In this document: positions 56,671 to 64,000 of the stretch, in pieces
Position numbering within the stretch: the first letter of the stretch is position 1
How the letters are laid out: every line of letters begins with the position of its first letter
NCBI RefSeq assembly: GCF_004123905.1
Contig: NZ_MZXW01000019.1
Location: 62,001 to 126,000 of the forward strand
Reading direction: 5' to 3'
Length of the DNA: 64,000 bases
Source of the DNA: Bradyrhizobium betae
Lineage (GTDB): Bacteria > Pseudomonadota > Alphaproteobacteria > Rhizobiales > Xanthobacteraceae
Translations under genes and position numbers: made by a program
The notes under the pieces: model-generated
Seen by the model: only the letters and a program-made list of their open reading frames with translations
Databases searched by the model: none
What the model was told of the DNA's origin: nothing

Positions 56671-57954
56671 ATGAAGAAAAAATCCCTTTTGAGCACCGCA
56701 TCGCTCGTGCTGGCGATCGCCGTTATGTCGGCGAGCGCGCAGGCGCAGATCGCAATCGGCCATCTCGCCGACTATTCCGGCGGTACCTCCGACGTGGGCA
56801 CGCCCTACGGCCAGGCCGTCGCCGACACCTTCGCCTGGGTCAACAAGAACGGCGGCGTCGGCGGCAAGCAGCTCAGCGTCGACACCAACGATTACGGCTA
56901 CCAGGTGCCGAAGGCGATCGCGTTGTACAAGAAGTGGTCGGCGCCGGACTCCAAGGTCGCGGCGATCATGGGCTGGGGCACCGCGGACACCGAGGCGCTG
57001 ACCGGATTCCTCGCGCAAGACAAGATTCCGGACCTCTCCGGCTCCTACGCCGCGGCGCTGACCGATCCCGAAGGCGTCAGCGGCAAGGCCAAGCCCGCGC
57101 CCTACAATTTCTTCTACGGCCCGAGCTATTCGGACTCGCTCCGTGCGATGCTGATGTGGGCAGCCGAAGACTGGAAGGCCAAGGGCAAGTCCGGCAAGCC
57201 GAAATTCGTTCACATGGGCGCCAACCACCCCTATCCGAACGCGCCGAAGGCCGCTGGCGAAGCCATGGCGACGGAACTCGGCTTCGAGGTGCTGCCGCCG
57301 CTGGTGTTCGCGCTGGCGCCTGGTGACTACAGCGCGCAGTGCCTGAGCCTGAAATCGTCGGGCGCCAACTACGCCTATCTCGGCAACACCGCAGCCTCAA
57401 ACATCTCGGTGATGAAGGCCTGCAAGACCGCCGGCGTCGACATCCAGTTCATGGGCAATGTCTGGGGCATGGACGAGAACGCCGCCAAGACCGCAGGCGA
57501 TGCCGCCGACGGCGTGATCTTCCCGCTGCGCACCGCGGTGAGCTGGGGCGGCGACGCACCCGGCATGAAGACGGTGATGGAGATCTCCAAGATGTCCGAT
57601 CCCACCGGCAAGGTCTACCGCCCCGTGCACTACATCGCGGCCGTCTGCTCGGCGCTCTACATGAAGGAGGCGCTCGACTGGGCCGCCAAGAATGGCGGCG
57701 CCACCGGCGACAACGTCGTGAAGGGCTTTTACCAGAAGAAGGATTGGGTGCCGGCCGGAATGGAAGGCGTCTGCAATGCCTCGACCTGGACCGACAAGGA
57801 CCACCGCGGCACGCTGAAGGTCGACCTCTATCGCACCAAGATCGCGGGCGCGACCGACGGCGATCTCAACGACCTCATGGCCAAGGGCACGATCAAGCTC
57901 GAGAAGGTCAAGACCATCGAGCTGCCGCGCAAGGCGGAACTGCTGGGGTGGTGA
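56671..57954 (+). CDS. HAAT-type substrate-binding protein (second liv operon)
   Basis: 427 residues. Signal peptide KKKSLLSTASLVLAIAVMSA then AQAQ cleavage, with the mature start IAIGHLADYSGGTSDVGTPY. The start at 56671 follows AGGAGGAGG. This SBP subfamily usually travels with an acyl-CoA ligase gene in alphaproteobacteria, as here, which supports an organic-acid ligand. Confidence 0.9.
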   Translation: MKKKSLLSTASLVLAIAVMSASAQAQIAIGHLADYSGGTSDVGTPYGQAVADTFAWVNKNGGVGGKQLSVDTNDYGYQVPKAIALYKKWSAPDSKVAAIMGWGTADTEALTGFLAQDKIPDLSGSYAAALTDPEGVSGKAKPAPYNFFYGPSYSDSLRAMLMWAAEDWKAKGKSGKPKFVHMGANHPYPNAPKAAGEAMATELGFEVLPPLVFALAPGDYSAQCLSLKSSGANYAYLGNTAASNISVMKACKTAGVDIQFMGNVWGMDENAAKTAGDAADGVIFPLRTAVSWGGDAPGMKTVMEISKMSDPTGKVYRPVHYIAAVCSALYMKEALDWAAKNGGATGDNVVKGFYQKKDWVPAGMEGVCNASTWTDKDHRGTLKVDLYRTKIAGATDGDLNDLMAKGTIKLEKVKTIELPRKAELLGW

Positions 57955-57981
57955 GCCACACCATCCCTCCACTCGCACAAC

Positions 57982-58084
57982 TGTCATCCCCCGCGAAAGC
58001 TGGGGATCCAGTACGCCGCGGCCCCTTGGGGAACGTCGGGCGTCTCTGGAATACTGGGTCACCCGCCTCCGCGGGTGACGACAG
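57982..58084. repeat. Dispersed palindromic repeat element
   Basis: Starts TGTCATCCCCCGCG and ends GCGGGTGACGACAG; inner GATCCAGTAC and ATACTGGGTC arms are related in inverse. Same family as 31332-31437. Lies between the binding protein and livF. Confidence 0.7.
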
Positions 58085-58100
58085 CGGAGAATGAAGACGC

Positions 58101-58940
58101 ATGTCTCAAACTACTGAAGCAACCCGAACTGCTCCAACCGTTGTCGCACCGCCGCCCCTCCTCGCCGTGCGCAACATCGAGGTCGTCTATGACGACGTCA
58201 TCCTGGTGCTGCGCGGCCTCAGCCTCGACGTGCCCAAGGGTGCGATCGTGGCGCTGCTGGGTGCCAACGGCGCCGGCAAGTCGACGACGCTGAAGGCGAT
58301 CTCGGGGCTGCTCAAGACCGAGGACGGCGAGGTCACCCGCGGCGAGATCCTGTTCGAAGGCGAGCGTATCAACGGCATCGATCCCGACAAGATCGTCCGC
58401 CGCGGCATCTTCCAGGTGATGGAGGGCCGGCGCATCGTCGCGGACATGACCTCGCTTGAAAACCTCAAGCTCGGCGCCTTCACCCGCAGGGACCGCGGGG
58501 TCGACGCCGATCTCGACATGGTGTTCAACTATTTCCCGCGCCTGAAGGAGCGCACGGGGTTGGCCGGCTATCTTTCCGGCGGCGAGCAGCAGATGCTCGC
58601 GATCGGCCGCGCGCTGATGGCGCGCCCGAAGATGATCCTGATGGACGAGCCGTCGATGGGCCTGTCGCCGCTCCTGGTGAAAGAGGTTTTCTCGATCATC
58701 CAGAAGATCAACCGCGATCTTGGCGTCACCATCCTGCTGGTCGAGCAGAACGCGCGCGCCGCGCTGTCGGTGGCGAGCCATGGCTACATCATGGAGCAGG
58801 GCAAGGTCGTACTCGACGGCACCGCCGACGAACTCCGCGACAACGAGGACGTCAAGGAATTCTACCTCGGCGGCGCCGGCGACCAGCGCAAGAGTTTCAA
58901 GAACCTCAAAAGCTTCAAGCGGCGCAAGCGCTGGCTTTAA
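58101..58940 (+). CDS. livF: HAAT-type ABC transporter ATPase (second liv operon)
   Basis: 279 residues. Walker A GANGAGKSTTLKAI, signature LSGGEQQMLAIGRALMA, Walker B KMILMDEPSMGLSPLL. Longer than usual LivF by a N-terminal 20-residue Thr/Pro-rich extension and a basic C-terminal tail (FKNLKSFKRRKRWL). Last gene of the operon, overlapping the convergent AGE gene by four bases. Confidence 0.9.
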   Translation: MSQTTEATRTAPTVVAPPPLLAVRNIEVVYDDVILVLRGLSLDVPKGAIVALLGANGAGKSTTLKAISGLLKTEDGEVTRGEILFEGERINGIDPDKIVRRGIFQVMEGRRIVADMTSLENLKLGAFTRRDRGVDADLDMVFNYFPRLKERTGLAGYLSGGEQQMLAIGRALMARPKMILMDEPSMGLSPLLVKEVFSIIQKINRDLGVTILLVEQNARAALSVASHGYIMEQGKVVLDGTADELRDNEDVKEFYLGGAGDQRKSFKNLKSFKRRKRWL

Positions 58941-60079
58941 CCCTCCAGGACTTGCTCCGCTTCCGTGACTGCACAGAGAACATGATAGAACGACGACGCA
59001 GGAATGGTGTCGACCAGCGATTTGCCGTCGCGATCGAACTGGTCGTACCAGCCGCCCTTCACGGGATGGCTGAGGTAATGCCGTTCGAGCCGCACCAGCG
59101 CCGCGCGCGCCTCATCCGCCGCGCCCGCCTCGCCGGATTCGGCCTGTGCAATCCACGCCTTCGCCATCTCGGTCTGCGGCCACAGCCGGCGCGTGCTGCG
59201 ACGGATGTTGCCGCTCGCATCGCCCTCGTCGACCAGGCAGCCGGTGGCCTCGTCGCGATAGCGCAGTGCAGTCGCCAGCAGTTCGGCGCGCCGCTGCCCA
59301 GTGGGACATCCCGTGATGCGTTCAAATCCCTTCAGCAGCCAGACCCATTCTGCCTGATGACCGGGCTCGACGCTAACCGGTTCGATCTTCGACCAGTCCT
59401 CCTCGAAATATTCACCGAGCGCGCACTTCTGCTTGTCGTAAAAATTGGAGAGGAACAGCGCGAAGATCTCGCCGGCGCGATTCTGGAACGACAGATCGTG
59501 GGTCGCGTCGAAACACGCGATCATCGCCTCGAACAGATGCATATGCGGGTTCTGCCGCCGCGGCAGCGAGGCCGGCAGGCTCTCGTGCACGCCACCGTGA
59601 GGCGAGCGCAGATGGCCGTCGACGAAGGCCAGCAGCGCGTCGATCTCGGTGCGGATTTGCGCGTCCCGGTCGAGCGCATAGACGGTCGCCAGCGCAAACA
59701 GGATGAAGGCGTGGTCATAGGCATCGCGCCGGCCGTCCAGCACCGTCCCCTCCGGCGTCAGCCGATGCACGTAGCCGGGCTTACCGTCGGGCGCCTTCGC
59801 CTTGGCCAGCAGATGCTCCAGCCCCTTCAGCGCGATAGCACGCCCCTCGGGATACCAGCCCATCTGAGCCGCCTTGGCGTAGCAGTAGATTTGCCGGGCC
59901 TGTACGAGCACGCGGCGCGGCGCGGCCGTATCCGCCGTGCCGTCGAGGTGCAGCCGCTCGGTGAAGCCGCCCGAGACGGAGTTCCAGCCGACCGTCGACC
60001 ACAGCGGCAGCGCCTCCTCGATCATGCGGCGCTTCAGGCGCGCGACGACGTCCGCCGCAATCATTCCATCGTCCGCCAT
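58937..60079 (-). CDS. N-acylglucosamine 2-epimerase (AGE) family sugar isomerase
   Basis: 380 residues, (alpha/alpha)6-barrel. GGFTERLHLDG, RRVLVQARQIYCYAKAAQMG, YDHAFILFALATVYAL, NPHMHLFEAMIACFDA and EPGHQAEWVWLLKGF are the successive barrel motifs, including the catalytic His pairs. Such enzymes interconvert mannose/glucose (or mannose-6-P). ATG 60079 follows GAGGAC. Could supply mannose-6-P for manC, but that is inference from the family only. Confidence 0.85.
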   Translation of the reverse strand: MADDGMIAADVVARLKRRMIEEALPLWSTVGWNSVSGGFTERLHLDGTADTAAPRRVLVQARQIYCYAKAAQMGWYPEGRAIALKGLEHLLAKAKAPDGKPGYVHRLTPEGTVLDGRRDAYDHAFILFALATVYALDRDAQIRTEIDALLAFVDGHLRSPHGGVHESLPASLPRRQNPHMHLFEAMIACFDATHDLSFQNRAGEIFALFLSNFYDKQKCALGEYFEEDWSKIEPVSVEPGHQAEWVWLLKGFERITGCPTGQRRAELLATALRYRDEATGCLVDEGDASGNIRRSTRRLWPQTEMAKAWIAQAESGEAGAADEARAALVRLERHYLSHPVKGGWYDQFDRDGKSLVDTIPASSFYHVLCAVTEAEQVLEG

Positions 60080-60165
60080 CGTGTCCTCTCTAAGCCTCGC
60101 CCATGGCCGTCTGATACCCATGCCGACGGCGGCGTGCAACGGATGCCAACCCGGAAAGATCAGCC

Positions 60166-61389
60166 ATGACCGCCCATTACGACGCCCGCGAGACACGCGA
60201 GGCAGACGCGCGCGAGGCCGATCTGTTCTCCCGCCTGCCGGGCGTGCTGCGCAGTGCCATGGCCGCCCCGGCCTATGCCGAGCGGCTGAGAGGCACCGAT
60301 CCCGCCTCGGTGACCTCCAGGGCGGCGCTGGCGAGCCTGCCGGTGCTGCGCAAATCGGAGCTTCCGGCCCTGCACAAGGCCTCAGCGCCCTTTGGCGGCT
60401 TCGTGGCAGCGGCTCCCGGCTCGTTCGCCCGCTTGTTCACCTCCCCGGGGCCGATCTTCGAGCCGGAGGGCCGGCAGGCCGATCCCTGGCGCGGCGCGCG
60501 GGCGCTGTTCGCGGCCGGGTTCCGCCCCGATGACATCGTGCTCAACACCTTCAGCTACCACCTCACCCCCGGCGGCTTCATCTTCGATGCCTCGGCACGG
60601 GCGCTCGGCTGTGCGGTGATCCCCGCCGGGCCCGGCAATGCCGAGCAGCAATTCGAGCTGATCGAAGCCTATCGTCCCGTCGGCTACAGCGGCACGCCGG
60701 ACTTTCTGAAGATCCTGCTCGACGCCGCGGCAGCCGCAGGCCGCGACATCTCGTCGATCAAGCGCGCGCTGGTCTCGGGCGCCGCCTTTCCGCCCACGCT
60801 GCAGGCCGAGATCAAGGCGCGCGGCATCGATGCCTACCAGGCCTTCGGCACCGCCGATCTCGGCCTCATCGCCTTCGAGACCGAGGCGCGCGACGGCATG
60901 GTCGTGAACGAGGATCTGGTCATGGAGATCGTCAAGCCCGGCACCGGCGATCCCGTGGCGCCCGGCGACGTCGGCGAGATCGTGGTGACCTCGCTCGATC
61001 CGCATCATCCCTGGATCCGGCTCGCACTCGGCGACCTCACGGCAGCGCTGCCGGGCCCGAGCAAATGCGGCCGTACCAACATGCGCATCAAAGGCTGGAT
61101 GGGCCGCGCCGACCAGACCACCAAGGTCAAGGGCATGTTCGTCCGCCCCGAGCAGGTCGCCGAGATCGCCAAGCGCCACGCCGCGCTCGGAAGACTGCGC
61201 CTCGTCGTCACCCGCCAGGGCGAGACCGACGCGATGACGCTGAAAGTGGAGACGAATGCATCAAGCGACGCCCTGCGCGAGGAGATCGCCGGCACTCTGC
61301 GCGCGGTGACGAAGCTCGGCGGCAGCGTCGAATTGGTCGGTCCCGGCGCGTTGCCGAACGACGGCAAGGTGATCTCGGACGAGCGGTAG
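60166..61389 (+). CDS. PaaK-like phenylacetate-CoA ligase family protein
   Basis: 407 residues. The C-terminal part (FGTADLGLIAFETEARDG, then VTSLDPHHPWIRLALGDLTA) and YSGTPDFLKILL match the PaaK family. However the usual ATP-loop SSGTTGxPT reads FTSPGPIFEPEG here; a related variant with PGPI is seen in part of the family. It activates an aromatic acid as its CoA ester, possibly linked to the acid-uptake operon nearby. Divergent from the AGE gene. Confidence 0.85.
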   Translation: MTAHYDARETREADAREADLFSRLPGVLRSAMAAPAYAERLRGTDPASVTSRAALASLPVLRKSELPALHKASAPFGGFVAAAPGSFARLFTSPGPIFEPEGRQADPWRGARALFAAGFRPDDIVLNTFSYHLTPGGFIFDASARALGCAVIPAGPGNAEQQFELIEAYRPVGYSGTPDFLKILLDAAAAAGRDISSIKRALVSGAAFPPTLQAEIKARGIDAYQAFGTADLGLIAFETEARDGMVVNEDLVMEIVKPGTGDPVAPGDVGEIVVTSLDPHHPWIRLALGDLTAALPGPSKCGRTNMRIKGWMGRADQTTKVKGMFVRPEQVAEIAKRHAALGRLRLVVTRQGETDAMTLKVETNASSDALREEIAGTLRAVTKLGGSVELVGPGALPNDGKVISDER

Positions 61390-61405
61390 TGTGGCCGGAA
61401 GGTCG

Positions 61406-63283
61406 TCACCCTCCCCGGCGCCTGGCATCCTCGCAAGCCAGGCGAGCCGTCTCCCGATCCCTGACGGGCCGCAGAAGCGTTTGCTTCACATGTCTCGGCT
61501 CGAACCCCCTCACCAATTCGACTGAGCCGGCGCTCGTCAGGTCGGCCGACATGTCGATGCCGAAGCGTTGCAGCATCTGCGGAGGCGAGACCGGGCTCGA
61601 TAACGGCTCGTCCAGCAAGATCCAGGACGCGGCGAGAATCGCGCACGGTGTTCGTCGAAGAGCTTCGACCCCATAGTCCATCGCGCCGGGATATCCGCCC
61701 GCCATCCAGACAGAGATCGGGGGCCGGGCGTTCAGGAAGAACGCCGTGGCGGGATTTGTCCCGGTAAGATCGATGAGGGAATCGCCGCCGCGAAATCCAC
61801 CATCTGCAGCGATCTTGCGGATCTGCACGACATAGGCCGCAGTTTCCTCACTCAGAAGAAGATGCGAGCCGATCTCCGACAGTTCAACATCAACGGTTTG
61901 AAGCCGCAGCGCCCGCGTCTGGCGATAGGGCGCTTCGATCGCGCCAGCCAGTATGTAGCACGGGATCAGCAGACCCAACGTCGCGGCCAGGGGCATCGCT
62001 TCCCATGCGCGATCTCGTGCGGCCGCGGCAGCGGCGAGGACCAGCCCGGCCAATAACCAAAACGCGGCCGCGCGCGCGGCCGCGCTCCAAAGGTTCGTGT
62101 TGGTGCCGGCGGCATAAGCGATTGGCAGGAACAGGAGGAGAAACACAGCCGCGCCAAGCTCGCGCGTCATCAGTGCCCGCCAGCCCGGCATGATGAACAA
62201 AGCCAGTGCAATACCGAGCGCAACGCCCAGGAACTGGTTTGGCTGGATCGCGTCCGAGGACGGATTCGGAAACCATATCCCGGCGACAGCCAGGACGATC
62301 GCAATCAGGATCGCTGCGTTGGCGATGACGGACCAGGGCCAGATGTACTGCCGCCAGAGCAGCACGAAGCCGACGGACAGAAACGAGCCCAACATGAAAT
62401 AGGTGAAGACCGACGCCGCCTTGTCGTTCTTGTCGATGGAGTCCCAGCGAAAGATCTCGCCAACTCCATGTCCCGCCTGCAAGAGGTCGCTCAGTTCCTT
62501 CCCGCTGACCATGCGCTGAACGAACGCGGAAAGCGATCCATCGATCGCCAAAGCAAGCAAGATCAGGGTGAAGGACGACACGGAAATTGCGATTCCAAGA
62601 CCGCGCAGTCTCAGCTTGCCTGCGATCGCAAGATAGAGCGGGATCAAACCGCCGAGTACCAGCGCGCTCGGCGGTTTCGCCATGAATGTTGCGGCTCCGC
62701 CCAGGCCCAGCAGAACCCAGCCGAGTACGCTTGGGAACGAGCGGTCCCGCCCCGCCAAAACCGCGCCGGCCGCCGTCACCATCAGCGACTGCAACGTCAG
62801 CGAATTATAGCTTGGCGAGGGCAGCCAGGCCGAGAACAGCACCAGGGTCGAGGCTGCGGCAGCAACCGCCGAGCACAGCCAGATGACCCGTGACGATCGA
62901 TCGGCGCGCTGCTTTCCGACAGACCAGAACAACGCATAGCTCGTCAGGAGCCCGAGACCGAAGAGAAGTCCGATGTTCGCACACCTGAGAAGCGCGATAT
63001 TCCCGCCGGTCAGCAGATAAAGCGGATGGTAGATGAACCCGAAGTGAGTAACCGAAGCGTCGAAGTCCCACGGTCGCGATATCCAGATCAGGTAGTAACC
63101 TTCATCGGTCAGCTCGAAGCCATGACCGGAAAGGACCATCAGCCAGCCGACCAGAACGATGGTGGAACATGACGAAAGAGCCAAGGCAAGCGATCTGGCC
63201 GCCTGCAGCGACCGGCTCATATCATTCTGCATACCGGCCGGCCTCGCCTGCGTGCAAGGACCCTGTTGCGACATTCCGTTCAC
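61406..63283 (-). CDS. GT-C-like multi-membrane-spanning protein
   Basis: 625 residues with about eleven membrane helices. After an N-terminal helix, [18 protein letters not shown] is the GT39/ArnT-like acidic DE motif on the first periplasmic loop, and a soluble C-terminal domain of about 180 residues follows. Consistent with a polyprenyl-phosphate-sugar transferase that modifies lipids or glycans on the periplasmic side. Start GTG 63283 overlaps the fcl stop by four bases; ATG 63274 is the alternative. No exact family found by eye. Confidence 0.6.
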   Translation of the reverse strand: MNGMSQQGPCTQARPAGMQNDMSRSLQAARSLALALSSCSTIVLVGWLMVLSGHGFELTDEGYYLIWISRPWDFDASVTHFGFIYHPLYLLTGGNIALLRCANIGLLFGLGLLTSYALFWSVGKQRADRSSRVIWLCSAVAAAASTLVLFSAWLPSPSYNSLTLQSLMVTAAGAVLAGRDRSFPSVLGWVLLGLGGAATFMAKPPSALVLGGLIPLYLAIAGKLRLRGLGIAISVSSFTLILLALAIDGSLSAFVQRMVSGKELSDLLQAGHGVGEIFRWDSIDKNDKAASVFTYFMLGSFLSVGFVLLWRQYIWPWSVIANAAILIAIVLAVAGIWFPNPSSDAIQPNQFLGVALGIALALFIMPGWRALMTRELGAAVFLLLFLPIAYAAGTNTNLWSAAARAAAFWLLAGLVLAAAAAARDRAWEAMPLAATLGLLIPCYILAGAIEAPYRQTRALRLQTVDVELSEIGSHLLLSEETAAYVVQIRKIAADGGFRGGDSLIDLTGTNPATAFFLNARPPISVWMAGGYPGAMDYGVEALRRTPCAILAASWILLDEPLSSPVSPPQMLQRFGIDMSADLTSAGSVELVRGFEPRHVKQTLLRPVRDRETARLACEDARRRGG

Positions 63284-64000
63284 GACCGTCCGGCTGATCC
63301 ACAGTACGCCTCATACGCCCGTCGCAAGCCGTCCTCGAGCGCCGTCGTGGCGCGCCAGCCGAGCCTGTCGAGGCGGCTGACATCGAGCAGCTTGCGCGGC
63401 GTGCCGTCGGGGCGCGACGTGTCGAAGGAGATCTCGCCGCTGTAGCCGACGATTTCGGCGACGACGCGCGCGAATTCGGCGATGGTGATGTCCTCGCCGG
63501 TGCCGATGTTGATCAGGTCGGTGCCGGAATAGGTCTTCATCAGATGCACGCAGGCATCCGCCATGTCGTCGACATAGAGGAACTCGCGCCGCGGCGTGCC
63601 GGTGCCCCACACCACGACACCCTTCGCGCCCGACACCTTCGCCTCGTGGAAGCGACGGATCAGCGCGGCGACGACGTGGCTCAGTTCAGGATGATAATTG
63701 TCGCCGGGACCGTAGAGGTTGGTCGGCATCACGCTGATGAAGTCGCATCCGTACTGGCTGCGATAGGCCTCGACCATCTTGATGCCGGCGATCTTGGCGA
63801 TCGCATAGGGTTCGTTGGTCGGCTCCAGCGGACCTGTTAGCACCGAGTCTTCGCGCAGCGGCTGCGGCGCCAGTTTTGGATAGATGCAGGAGGAGCCCAG
63901 AAACATCAGCTTCTCGGCGCCGTTCTGATGCGCGGCCTGGATCACGTTCGCCGCGATCGCGATGTTGTCGTAGATGAACTCGGCACGCAGCGTGTCGTTG
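63280..64000 (-). CDS. fcl: GDP-L-fucose synthase (partial at window edge)
   Basis: Reads C-terminal to N-terminal toward the right edge; about 240 residues are visible and the start lies beyond 64000. [31 protein letters not shown] (Tyr/Lys pair), [17 protein letters not shown] and [15 protein letters not shown] are diagnostic. It makes GDP-L-fucose from the Gmd product. The stop overlaps the GT-C gene start by four bases. With manC at the left edge, this implies fucose or a related deoxysugar in the surface glycan. Confidence 0.95.
   Translation of the reverse strand, partial: NDTLRAEFIYDNIAIAANVIQAAHQNGAEKLMFLGSSCIYPKLAPQPLREDSVLTGPLEPTNEPYAIAKIAGIKMVEAYRSQYGCDFISVMPTNLYGPGDNYHPELSHVVAALIRRFHEAKVSGAKGVVVWGTGTPRREFLYVDDMADACVHLMKTYSGTDLINIGTGEDITIAEFARVVAEIVGYSGEISFDTSRPDGTPRKLLDVSRLDRLGWRATTALEDGLRRAYEAYCGSAGRS

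Overview
The window reads as chromosomal DNA of a high-GC alphaproteobacterium of the Bradyrhizobium/Rhodopseudomonas type. This rests on an LpcC-type core mannosyltransferase, two complete branched-chain amino-acid-type (liv/HAAT) ABC operons, the metK-ahcY pair, a phasin gene, DUF3606 and PilZ small proteins, and dispersed palindromic repeats in several intergenic gaps. Genus is inferred from gene content, not from a marker gene. No tRNA, rRNA, CRISPR array or insertion sequence was seen.

1-17.2 kb is a surface-polysaccharide region. On the minus strand lie manC (GDP-mannose), a UDP-glucuronate 4-epimerase, and a run hldD-hldE-waaL-4,6-dehydratase-GT4-4-ketoreductase. On the plus strand lie a flippase-like membrane protein, a WecA/WbpL-type initiating transferase, waaF and galE. 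An LpcC-like core glycosyltransferase is on the minus strand. Together they suggest an LPS with a heptose-containing core and an O-antigen started by an N-acetyl-6-deoxyhexosamine (QuiNAc or FucNAc). GDP-L-fucose synthase at the far right edge (63280-64000) points to 6-deoxyhexoses as well.

17.3-31.3 kb is mixed: an MsbA-type exporter, an FAH-family hydrolase, an NTF2-like protein, an LpxO-like hydroxylase, an overlapping ParA/phasin pair, a Baeyer-Villiger-type monooxygenase, the SAM cycle genes metK and ahcY preceded by an HTH-methyltransferase-like fusion, and a secreted TPR-caspase protein.

31.4-46.3 kb holds liv operon 1 (substrate-binding protein, H, M, G, F and a MetE-like methyltransferase), purU, a HemD-like gene, a peroxiredoxin-like gene, a 1106-residue zinc-ribbon/nucleotide-cyclase/ATPase protein, an MFS exporter and a Crp-family regulator.

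46.4-51.5 kb is the most interesting part. It is a compact island bounded by a near-identical 49-bp direct repeat. It encodes a YcaO-domain protein, an animal-type heme peroxidase, a small protein resembling a nitrile-hydratase-like leader peptide that ends in NGCG, and an MFS exporter. A 13-bp perfect hairpin separates the small gene from the peroxidase gene. I read this as a candidate peptide natural-product (RiPP) cluster using YcaO plus heme-peroxidase chemistry. It lacks the usual cyclodehydratase partner proteins.

51.7-64 kb holds liv operon 2, which has an acyl-CoA ligase gene embedded in it, then an AGE-family sugar epimerase, a PaaK-like ligase, a GT-C-type membrane protein and the partial fcl gene.
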